From positions 62,001-126,000 of the forward strand of contig JANQFG010000273.1 in assembly GCA_028277985.1 (NCBI GenBank): a stretch of DNA of 64,000 bases, given 5' to 3'. Under the pieces are notes generated by a model, which was given only the letters and a program-made list of their open reading frames with translations, searched no databases and was not told the DNA's origin. Positions 1 through 6,915 of this stretch are shown here, one piece after another. Position 1 is the first letter of the stretch. The number at the start of each line of letters is the position of its first letter. Source of the stretch: a bacterium. Its GTDB lineage: Bacteria; Desulfobacterota; DSWW01. A program made the translations under genes and the position numbers.

Positions 1-107
1 GAGCCCCAGGCGTTGCCAGGCAAAGGCTGCCGTGGCAGAATACCGTAACCCAGCCCTAACGGCAAAGACGGCTCAGCTGAGCAACGACGCTCGACGAGGT
101 ATCAGAT

Positions 108-827
108 ATGGCTTCCGAAACGAAGGAATTCAGCCGGGAAGAACTGGCAACGCACAATGGCGAGGACCAGCCCAGCATCTACGTCGGATACGAAGGAAAG
201 GTGTACGACGTTTCAGAGAGCAAGCTCTGGAAGACAGGACAGCATATGAAACGGCACCCTTCCGGGGTCGACCTCACGGAAGAGATCGGCGGCGCACCCC
301 ATGGCCCCGAGGTGTTCGACAAGTTCTCACAGGTCGGCACCTTGAAACCGGAGAAGGATCCCATGGACGAGGGCGTACCGGATTTTCTGCTCGCCCTGTT
401 CGAACAGGTTCCCATGCTGCGGCGGCATCCTCACCCGATGACCGTGCATTTTCCGCTCGTCTTCAACCTAGTCTTCCCTTTCTTCAACGTGCTCTACCTA
501 CTCACCGGTCATGAGCCTTTCGAGAAAACCGCTTTTCACATGCTCATTCTCAATGTGCCCTCCATGCTCGTGGGGATGTCGACCGGGCCGCTGACGTGGT
601 GGGTGAACTACGGGGCCAAGATGAGCAACAATATCAAGATCAAGCTCAGTGTCTCCTGTCTGCTCTTCATCCTAACCTTGGTCGCCTTGTTCTGGCGTAT
701 CACGAATCCGGAGATCCTGGTCAACATGGGAACCGCGGGGTGGGCCTACCTGGCTCTTTCCTCAAGTTTTGCGGTCCTGGTCGGGATCCTCGGGTGGTTC
801 GGGGCCAAGATGACATTCCCTCATTAG
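108..827 (+). CDS. Cytochrome b5-like heme domain fused to a DUF2231 membrane domain
   Basis: 239 aa. Residues about 8-80 form a small cytochrome b5-like domain (EFSREELATHNGEDQPSIYVG, then KRHPSG and APHGPEVFDKF, which supply the two heme histidines). About residues 100-235 form a DUF2231-type membrane domain with four hydrophobic segments, opening with HPHPMTVHFPLVF, the conserved His-rich start of that family. The likely role is heme-dependent electron transfer at the inner membrane; the partner is unknown. The start has GACGAGGT about 8 bases upstream. It lies 33 bases before a PsiE-like gene and just upstream of the Mrp operon on the same strand, so a shared transcript is possible. No gene is seen in the 107 bases before it. 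The domain call is from motif recognition; the function is inferred. Confidence 0.85.
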   Translation: MASETKEFSREELATHNGEDQPSIYVGYEGKVYDVSESKLWKTGQHMKRHPSGVDLTEEIGGAPHGPEVFDKFSQVGTLKPEKDPMDEGVPDFLLALFEQVPMLRRHPHPMTVHFPLVFNLVFPFFNVLYLLTGHEPFEKTAFHMLILNVPSMLVGMSTGPLTWWVNYGAKMSNNIKIKLSVSCLLFILTLVALFWRITNPEILVNMGTAGWAYLALSSSFAVLVGILGWFGAKMTFPH

Positions 828-860
828 ACGGCGTCACCTACTGACGAAGGGAAGCGTGCC

Positions 861-1346
861 ATGCCTGAACGCAAACCCATCTTCAACATGCGCAGTCTTC
901 AGGATCTGAAGCTGCTCGCCTCTCTCGACGGCTTCAAACGAGTCCTGGTCTTCTTTATCACCTTCATGATGGGGCTCGTCCTCCTCCTCGCTACCATCGA
1001 CCTGGGCTACAACCTCTACAAAGATATCGTGGATCATCCCCCCTATTTTCTCCTCAGCATCAACGAACTGCTCGACCTGTTCGGGATCTTTCTCCTGGTC
1101 CTGATCGGAATCGAGCTGTTCGAGACCCTGGAGATCTACATCAAGGAGAACGTGATCCACATCGAGGTGGTTCTCACCGTTGCCCTGATCGCTCTCGCGC
1201 GGAAGGTGATCATCCTCGACGTGAAGAAGCTGGAGAGCGGCACGATCCTCGGCATCGCGGCCCTGGTCCTGGCTCTGTCGATTGGCTACTACCTGGTCCG
1301 GAAGGCTTTCCAGTTCGATACGGATGACAAATCCGGGAGACATTGA
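861..1346 (+). CDS. PsiE-like (phosphate-starvation-inducible E family) membrane protein
   Basis: 161 aa with four predicted transmembrane helices (around residues 26-46, 60-90, 95-115 and 130-150). The loop ELFETLEIYIKENVIHIEVV and the following LTVALIALARKVIILD segment are typical of the PsiE family (PF06146 type), whose molecular function is not established. A GGGAA ribosome site lies 7-10 bases upstream. It sits between the cytochrome b5-DUF2231 gene and mrpE. An accessory role in the membrane complex encoded downstream is possible but is only inferred from position. Confidence 0.7.
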   Translation: MPERKPIFNMRSLQDLKLLASLDGFKRVLVFFITFMMGLVLLLATIDLGYNLYKDIVDHPPYFLLSINELLDLFGIFLLVLIGIELFETLEIYIKENVIHIEVVLTVALIALARKVIILDVKKLESGTILGIAALVLALSIGYYLVRKAFQFDTDDKSGRH

Positions 1347-1452
1347 GTGCACTGCAGGGGTCAAACCCCTTTTCTTCGACTTTTCAAGTAGTCTTGCTCT
1401 TGGTGTTGAGCTTGGTCATAACACTCAACCGAACCAACTACGGGGGTGGACA

Positions 1453-2034
1453 GTGGGAAAACCCTCAGGATCGACCGCGGATGGTCTCCCCACGGGTCAT
1501 CCGGGGCAAGACGGAACATGGCTCCGGCAGGACATCCACCGGATCAGCGCAAGGCTGGCAATCCTAGCCCTGTTCTGGTCGGTTCTGTCGGGTGGAAACA
1601 GAGAATCCTGGGTCATCGGCGGACCCGTGGTCCTCATTGCGACCGCCTGGAGTCATATGATTTCCGGTCGAGTCAGGCATCCGTTGCGGCCGGTGGGGCT
1701 GATCAGGTTCCTGCCCTTCTTCTTGTGGCGCTCCTTCTGCGCCAGTATCGATGTGGCTCGGCGGGCACTGCACCCGAAAGTCCTGCTGGATCCGGCCTTG
1801 TTGGATTTCACCTTGCACCTGCCTGTCGGGGCACCCCGCCTCTTCATGGCAAATGTGGTAAGCCTGCTGCCCGGAACCCTGAGTGCGGAGTTGGCAGGAG
1901 ACCGGTTGAGGGTGCACGTGCTGGACACCCGGACCGACTTCTTCGAGGATTTGCAGAGCCTGGAGATCCGGGTCGCCCGCATTTTCGCTCTTTCACCCTT
2001 GCCAGAGGATGGTCCCGAAAGGAACCCCCGGTGA
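1453..2034 (+). CDS. mrpE: Mrp-type Na+/H+ antiporter subunit E
   Basis: MrpE/MnhE (MbhA) family, about 193 aa from the GTG at 1453. The open frame extends to 1282, but that would overlap the PsiE-like gene and add residues with no family similarity; GTG 1453 has GGGGGTGG just upstream and leaves a short leader before the first helix. Two to three N-terminal helices (ARLAILALFWSVLSGG, WVIGGPVVLIATAWSH) precede the conserved cytoplasmic ferredoxin-like part: LPVGAPRLFMANVVSLLPGTLSAEL, then RLRVHVLDTR. MrpE is a small structural subunit of the multisubunit cation/proton antiporter. Its stop codon overlaps the GTG start of mrpF (GTGA), which shows translational coupling. Start choice is less certain than identity. 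Confidence 0.85.
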   Translation: MGKPSGSTADGLPTGHPGQDGTWLRQDIHRISARLAILALFWSVLSGGNRESWVIGGPVVLIATAWSHMISGRVRHPLRPVGLIRFLPFFLWRSFCASIDVARRALHPKVLLDPALLDFTLHLPVGAPRLFMANVVSLLPGTLSAELAGDRLRVHVLDTRTDFFEDLQSLEIRVARIFALSPLPEDGPERNPR

Positions 2035-2300
2035 TTGATGCCTACCTGATCCTGGCCTGTCTTCTTCTCTTCAACGTGATTGCAGGGCTCGTCCGTGTGT
2101 TGCGGGGACCGACGGCTCCCGACAGGATGCTGGCGGCCCAGCTGTTCAGCACGACCGGTGTCGCTGTCCTGATCGTATTGGCAAGAGTCATGAACATGCC
2201 ATCCTTGCTTGACGTAGCTCTGATCTTCGCTTTGCTGGCCGCCGTTGCGGTCGTTGCCTTCGTTACGCGCTTCTGGGGGCCTGCATCCGGTGATCGTTGA
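2031..2300 (+). CDS. mrpF: Mrp-type Na+/H+ antiporter subunit F
   Basis: 89 aa, the normal MrpF/MnhF (MbhB) length, with three transmembrane helices. LVRVLRGPTAPDRMLAAQLF is the family signature (RGPTxxDRxxA), followed by MPSLLDVALIFALLAAV. The GTG start at 2031 overlaps the mrpE stop by four bases. A long upstream extension of the same frame back to 1446 is a shadow of mrpE. It is a small membrane subunit that packs against MrpE and MrpG in the antiporter complex. Confidence 0.88.
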   Translation: MIDAYLILACLLLFNVIAGLVRVLRGPTAPDRMLAAQLFSTTGVAVLIVLARVMNMPSLLDVALIFALLAAVAVVAFVTRFWGPASGDR

Positions 2301-2309
2301 GAGGCTATT

Positions 2310-2612
2310 GTGAATCTCGCGGAGTACCTCGGCTTTGGATCGACCCTGCTCGGCATTCTGTTCTTCCTGTCCGGCACGGCCGGTCTTCTCCGGTTCCCAG
2401 ACGTATTTACCAGGCTTCACGCCCTGACCAAGGCGGACAACATCGGGCTCGGCCTGGTCATCCTCGGAGCGATGCTGCAGTCTCCCTCGTGGGCCGCCGT
2501 TGTCAAATTGCTGGTGATCTGGCTCTTGGTCCTTGTGGCGAGTGCAACCTCCTGCTACCTTGTTGCCCGGACCGCCCTACGGAGAGGAATCCAGCCGTGG
2601 CAGAAACGATGA
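2310..2612 (+). CDS. mrpG: Mrp-type Na+/H+ antiporter subunit G
   Basis: 100 aa, MrpG/MnhG (MbhC) family, with three transmembrane segments. The conserved GLLRFPDVFTRLHALTKAD block (residues about 25-43) with downstream GLGLVILGAML is diagnostic. It starts with GTG at 2310, nine bases after mrpF, and its 3' end overlaps the next gene. It contributes to the membrane scaffold around the small-subunit cavity of Mrp complexes. Confidence 0.9.
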   Translation: MNLAEYLGFGSTLLGILFFLSGTAGLLRFPDVFTRLHALTKADNIGLGLVILGAMLQSPSWAAVVKLLVIWLLVLVASATSCYLVARTALRRGIQPWQKR

Positions 2613-3610
2613 CGTGGAGTGAGTGGGCCTTCGATCTGCCGCTGGGCCTTAGCCTGCTCTGGCTCGCCTGGAAGCTGTTGCGTTCTGAAGACTTGTTCAG
2701 AGCGGCAGTTCTATTCATCGCTTTTGGGCTGCTCATGGCTCTGGCGTGGGTGCGACTCAACGCTGTGGACATCGCCCTTGCCGAGGCGGCCATCGGGGCC
2801 GGGATCACGGGGGCCCTGTTCCTGTCCGCACTCAGACACATGGGCGAGGAGCAACGAAACGAGGAATTGGGCGAAGTCAACGCCGATCGTGGCAAGATCG
2901 GTGGATCCTCAGCCGCACCGTTCATCAGCCTATTGGTGCTGATCCTGACCGTCTTCCTCGGTTGGGCAGTATTGTCACTGTCGCATCCGATCCCGTCTTT
3001 TCAGTCTGATGTTTTTTCGAATCTAGAACGAAGCGGTGTCAGCAACCCGGTCACAGCCGTGCTGCTGAACTTTCGCGGATATGACACCTTGCTGGAAATC
3101 GCCGTTCTCTTTCTGGCATTCCTGGGCGTCTGGTCTCTTGGAGAGGTGGACACGCCGGACCGGGTCCGACAGGAAGAGCCTTTTCTCACAGCTCTGGTAC
3201 GAATCCTGCTGCCCACCATGCTGGTCACGGCAGGGTACCTGCTGTGGGTGGGTGCACACGCGCCCGGAGGCGCCTTCCAGGCGGGGGCCGTTCTGGCGAG
3301 CGCCGGGATCCTGTTGGTGCTGATGAGGGCACGGTTCGTCTCAGCCCTGGCAGGATGGCGCTTCAGAGTCTCGTTGGTCCTGGGCCTTTCCTTCTTCGCT
3401 GTTGTGGCGATCGGCTGTGTAATGATGGGTGGTCAGCTACTTGAATACCCCGAAAAGCGGGCCGGACTCCTCATCCTTCTGATCGAGACCTTCGCCGTCC
3501 TGTCCATCGGTGTGACCCTCCTCTGTCTGTTTGTCGGGGGCAGACCGTCGATCCGGGATCGTGGCACGGAAGTCCACGGCAAAGGAGAGGGAGGTAGCTT
3601 CGCCTCATGA
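2597..3610 (+). CDS. Fusion of MrpA C-terminal (DUF4040/MbhD-MbhE) region with MrpB/MnhB
   Basis: About 337 aa from GTG 2597, which has GGAGAGGA 8 bases upstream; the ATG at 2609 that overlaps the mrpG stop is the alternative. Residues about 20-90 are the MbhD/DUF4040 region (NAVDIALAEAAIGAGITGALF). About 110-195 is MbhE-like (GVSNPVTAVLLNFRGYDTLLE). About 205-325 is MrpB/MnhB (GAHAPGGAFQAGAVLASAGI, then an ETFAVLSIG helix). In Bacillus-type Mrp the first two parts form the C-terminus of the large MrpA protein and MrpB is separate; in MBH-type complexes they are separate genes. Here they are one chain. Coupled by overlap to mrpG and, by ATGA, to mrpC. Confidence 0.85.
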   Translation: MAETMTWSEWAFDLPLGLSLLWLAWKLLRSEDLFRAAVLFIAFGLLMALAWVRLNAVDIALAEAAIGAGITGALFLSALRHMGEEQRNEELGEVNADRGKIGGSSAAPFISLLVLILTVFLGWAVLSLSHPIPSFQSDVFSNLERSGVSNPVTAVLLNFRGYDTLLEIAVLFLAFLGVWSLGEVDTPDRVRQEEPFLTALVRILLPTMLVTAGYLLWVGAHAPGGAFQAGAVLASAGILLVLMRARFVSALAGWRFRVSLVLGLSFFAVVAIGCVMMGGQLLEYPEKRAGLLILLIETFAVLSIGVTLLCLFVGGRPSIRDRGTEVHGKGEGGSFAS

Positions 3611-3915
3611 GTGTTTCCACCCTCTATGCACTGGTAGGGACCGCCCTGTTCAGCCTGGGCCTGGTCGGCCTGATATCCTATTCCCACCTCATACGGAAGA
3701 TTCTTGCCGCAAACATCATGGCAAGCGGCGTCTTCCTCACACTGGTGGCGCTGTCGTACGTCTCCCGCGAGACCTCCGCCGACCCGGTTCCCCATGCAAT
3801 GGTACTTACCGGTCTGGTCGTGGCTGTGAGTGCGACTGCACTTGCACTTGCTCTTGTTCGCCGGGTCCGGGGCATGACCGGGAGTCCCCGGCTTCCCGAA
3901 GATGAGTCCGATTGA
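3607..3915 (+). CDS. mrpC: Mrp-type Na+/H+ antiporter subunit C (NuoK-like)
   Basis: 102 aa, MrpC/MnhC (MbhG), homologous to NuoK, with three transmembrane helices. It shows NuoK-like features: GLVGLISYSHLIRKILAANIMASGVFL, then DPVPHAMVLTGLVVAVSATA, a very conserved MrpC segment. The ATGA overlap with the preceding gene and 14-base overlap with the following mrpD show tight coupling. It is expected to couple the MrpD antiporter-like channel to the small-subunit part of the complex. Confidence 0.9.
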   Translation: MSVSTLYALVGTALFSLGLVGLISYSHLIRKILAANIMASGVFLTLVALSYVSRETSADPVPHAMVLTGLVVAVSATALALALVRRVRGMTGSPRLPEDESD

Positions 3916-5419
3916 TATGTCGCTTCCGATCCATTGGCCCGTCTGGATGATCTTTCTTCCCTTGGTGACGGCCGTCCTTTCGTTCCTATTCACCCGTCGT
4001 GGGGCGGCATTGGGCATGGCCACGGCGATAGGCTTGGTGCCTCCTCTCGTGGGTCTCCTCCTTCAACTGCTGGATCAAGGTCCGCAGCGCTACGCTGTAG
4101 GCGGCTGGATGGCTCCGTTGGGGATCGAGCTCTACGTGGACGGCCTGTCGCTTCTTATGCTGGCCGTGACCGGGATCGTGGGGTCTGCAACCACCTTGTT
4201 TGCCACGGGATATTACTCCTCCCCGAAGGAGAGGAGGGCCGAGCCGCGGCAGGATCCGGGTTCCAGCCTCTTCTGGCCGATCTGGCTTCTCATGTGGGCT
4301 TCATTGAACGGTATGTTTCTATCTGCCGACATCTTCAACCTCTACGTCTCACTGGAGCTGCTCGGGCTTTCGGCCGTGGCCCTGGTCGCATCGGCAGGAA
4401 AACCGAACGCAATCACGGCGGCCATGCGCTACCTGCTCGTCAGCCTGCTAGCTTCCATGGGGTATCTGTTGGGAGTGACTTTCCTGTATTTCTCCTATGG
4501 GACCCTCAGCTTGCATCTGCTGGGAGAGGTTCTGAGATCGACTCCTACCACCCTCATCGCACTTACCCTCATGACCTTGAGCCTCTCGATGAAGACTGCA
4601 CTCTTCCCCGTGCATTTCTGGCTGCCACCCGCACACGCGAATGCGCCCGCCCCGGTCAGCACCATTCTGTCTTCACTGGTTGTGAAGGCCTCGTTCTACC
4701 TGCTGTTGAGATTGTGGTTTCAGGTTTTCGCCGGGGTGATCACACCTTACGCAGCCCATCTTCTGGGTGCCCTGGGAGTGGCCGCCATACTCTGGGGCTC
4801 GATCCATGCCATGCTGGCGGAACGTCTGAAGCTTCTGATAGCCTACTCGACCGTGGCGCAGCTCGGGTATCTGTTCCTCGTTTTTCCCTTGTCCCAGAGC
4901 AAAGGAACAGGGTTCAGCGCCTTGAGCGGCGGACTCTATTTTGTTCTTGCCCACGCTTGTGCCAAGGGTGCTGCTTTCCTTGCGGCCGGTACGGTGCTCT
5001 ATGGACTTGGCCATGACCGGATCGACGAACTCGACGGAGCCGCCCGGAGACTCCCGGTGACCCTGTTCGCCTTCGCTCTGGCGGCAGTGAGTCTGATGGG
5101 ATTGCCGCCCAGCGGAGGATTCCTTGCCAAGTGGGTGCTGCTCAATGCCGCACTGGCCGGAGGTCAGTGGTGGCTTGCCGTGGTGATCCTTCTGGGAGGA
5201 CTATTGGCTGCTGTCTACCTGTTTCGCGTCTTCTCTCGGGCCTTCCGGTACGTGGAGGAAGTTCCGGCATGCCGGCCTGTCCCGTGGAGCATGGAATTTG
5301 CCGCCCTGGGGCTGGGATTGGTGGCCCTGGGGCTGGGTGTCACCGGCAATCTGCCTTTCGAGATACTCAGGATCGGCGCCCCGCTGAGCGGACCGGTACT
5401 CACAGGAGGAACGCCGTGA
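3902..5419 (+). CDS. mrpD: Mrp-type antiporter subunit D, first copy (NuoL/M/N-like)
   Basis: 505 aa with about 14 transmembrane helices, proton-conducting membrane transporter family (PF00361 type). Key charged residues are present: TM5 glutamate E152 in NLYVSLELLGLSAVAL, the TM7 lysine in SMKTALFPVHFWLPPAHA, and a TM8 lysine in LVVKASFYLLLR. A conserved LLIAYSTVAQLGYLF helix follows. This is the canonical MrpD by position, directly after mrpC. ATG 3902 is used; an ATG at 3917 is possible. Its stop overlaps the next gene. It should form one ion-translocating half channel in the inner membrane. Confidence 0.9.
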   Translation: MSPIDMSLPIHWPVWMIFLPLVTAVLSFLFTRRGAALGMATAIGLVPPLVGLLLQLLDQGPQRYAVGGWMAPLGIELYVDGLSLLMLAVTGIVGSATTLFATGYYSSPKERRAEPRQDPGSSLFWPIWLLMWASLNGMFLSADIFNLYVSLELLGLSAVALVASAGKPNAITAAMRYLLVSLLASMGYLLGVTFLYFSYGTLSLHLLGEVLRSTPTTLIALTLMTLSLSMKTALFPVHFWLPPAHANAPAPVSTILSSLVVKASFYLLLRLWFQVFAGVITPYAAHLLGALGVAAILWGSIHAMLAERLKLLIAYSTVAQLGYLFLVFPLSQSKGTGFSALSGGLYFVLAHACAKGAAFLAAGTVLYGLGHDRIDELDGAARRLPVTLFAFALAAVSLMGLPPSGGFLAKWVLLNAALAGGQWWLAVVILLGGLLAAVYLFRVFSRAFRYVEEVPACRPVPWSMEFAALGLGLVALGLGVTGNLPFEILRIGAPLSGPVLTGGTP

Positions 5420-6915
5420 ACCTGGGTTCCTCATTGCCCTTGATGATCGTGCTGAGTTCCCTGCTGCCGGGCATTCTCATCTTCTGCCTCCCGGAACACC
5501 GTGTGGGGCTGCGCACCGCCGCAAACTTGTTGGGGGCCACGGTGAAGCTCCTTCTCACGGCGGTGATGATCTGGGGCGTCTTCCACGGCAATGTGTACGA
5601 GACCCGGCTGCCCCTGCTCCCGGGAATGGATCTCGTCCTCAGCGCCGACACGCTCTCGGTCCTTTTCGCAACCCTTTCCGCGATCCTCTGGTTCCTGACG
5701 ACCCTGTATGCCATTGCATACCTTGAGCCCTCGCCTGAGTCCCGCAGCCGCTTCTTCGGATTCTTCAGCCTGTGTGTCAGCTCGACCGTGGGCTTCGCCC
5801 TGGCCGGCAACCTCATCACCTTCGTCATGTTTTACGAAATGCTGACCCTGTCCACGTATCCGCTCGTTGTACATCGAGGGACCGATGAGAGCATGCGCGG
5901 CGGCAGGGTCTATCTTGCCTACACCCTTGCAGGGGGCGCCCTGCTCCTGGTCGGTGCTGCATGGCTCAAGGCGCTGGTCGGCCCCCTGGACTTCGTTCAG
6001 GGAGGGATGCTCCGGCCTTTTGCCGAGCTGTATCACAGGGAATTCACCTTTATTTTTGTTCTCCTGGTCACCGGTCTCGGGGTGAAGGCCGCCATCGTAC
6101 CCCTTCACGGGTGGTTGCCCCAGGCCATGGTCGCTCCCGCCCCGGTAAGCGCACTACTGCACGCAGTAGCCGTGGTGAAGGCGGGTGCTTTCGGCATCGT
6201 CAGAGTCGTCTATGACATCTACGGCATCGAGTTTGCCGACAGCCTCGGTGTTCTCAGCCCGCTGGCGGTGGTGGCTTCCTTTACGATCGTCTATGGTTCC
6301 TTGCGGGCATTGAACCAAGACGGGCTGAAGAAGCGACTCGCCTATTCCACGGTAAGCCAGGTTTCCTACATCGTCCTGGGCGTCTCCATCGTGGGGCCCG
6401 TGGCGACCGTGGGCGGCCTGGTTCACCTGGTGCATCAGGGAATGATGAAGATCACGCTCTTCTTCTGCGCAGGGAACCTTGCGGAAACCCTGGGTATCCA
6501 TTCGATCCGCGAGATGGATGGCGTCGGCAAGCGGATGCCCCTGACCATGGCGGCCTTCACCCTGGGGGCTCTCGGCATGATCGGGGTGCCCCCTATGGCA
6601 GGTTTCATCAGCAAGTATCATCTGGGTGCAGGTGCACTGGCGGACGGACAGCTGTGGGTTCTGCTTGTGCTCGCAGCGAGCAGTTTGCTCAACGCTGCAT
6701 ACTTTCTGCCCATTCTTCATCGGGCCTGGTTCCGGGAGCGTGGGACGCCCTGGCCGGAAGAGCACTCCGGCGGGCGACTGGAAACCCACTGGATGTTGCT
6801 GATGCCTGCGCTGATTACAGCGCTTCTCGCACTCTCCGCCGGTCTTCTGGCGGATGCTTCATTCAGTCCGCTTGCCTGGGCCCGACTGATTGCAGCGAGG
6901 GAGTACGGACCGTGA
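5416..6915 (+). CDS. Second MrpD/NuoL/M/N-like antiporter subunit
   Basis: 499 aa from GTG 5416, preceded by AGGAGGA and overlapping the previous stop (GTGA). The open frame runs to 5131, but that part lies inside the preceding gene. About 14 helices of the proton-conducting transporter family. TM5 glutamate E141 (MFYEMLTLSTYPLVV), TM7 lysine (GVKAAIVPLHGWLPQAM) and TM8 lysine (VVKAGAFGIVR) are all present, so it looks catalytically complete. It may stand in for the N-terminal antiporter domain of MrpA, which has no other representative here. Coupled by GTGA overlap to the next gene. Confidence 0.85.
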   Translation: MNLGSSLPLMIVLSSLLPGILIFCLPEHRVGLRTAANLLGATVKLLLTAVMIWGVFHGNVYETRLPLLPGMDLVLSADTLSVLFATLSAILWFLTTLYAIAYLEPSPESRSRFFGFFSLCVSSTVGFALAGNLITFVMFYEMLTLSTYPLVVHRGTDESMRGGRVYLAYTLAGGALLLVGAAWLKALVGPLDFVQGGMLRPFAELYHREFTFIFVLLVTGLGVKAAIVPLHGWLPQAMVAPAPVSALLHAVAVVKAGAFGIVRVVYDIYGIEFADSLGVLSPLAVVASFTIVYGSLRALNQDGLKKRLAYSTVSQVSYIVLGVSIVGPVATVGGLVHLVHQGMMKITLFFCAGNLAETLGIHSIREMDGVGKRMPLTMAAFTLGALGMIGVPPMAGFISKYHLGAGALADGQLWVLLVLAASSLLNAAYFLPILHRAWFRERGTPWPEEHSGGRLETHWMLLMPALITALLALSAGLLADASFSPLAWARLIAAREYGP

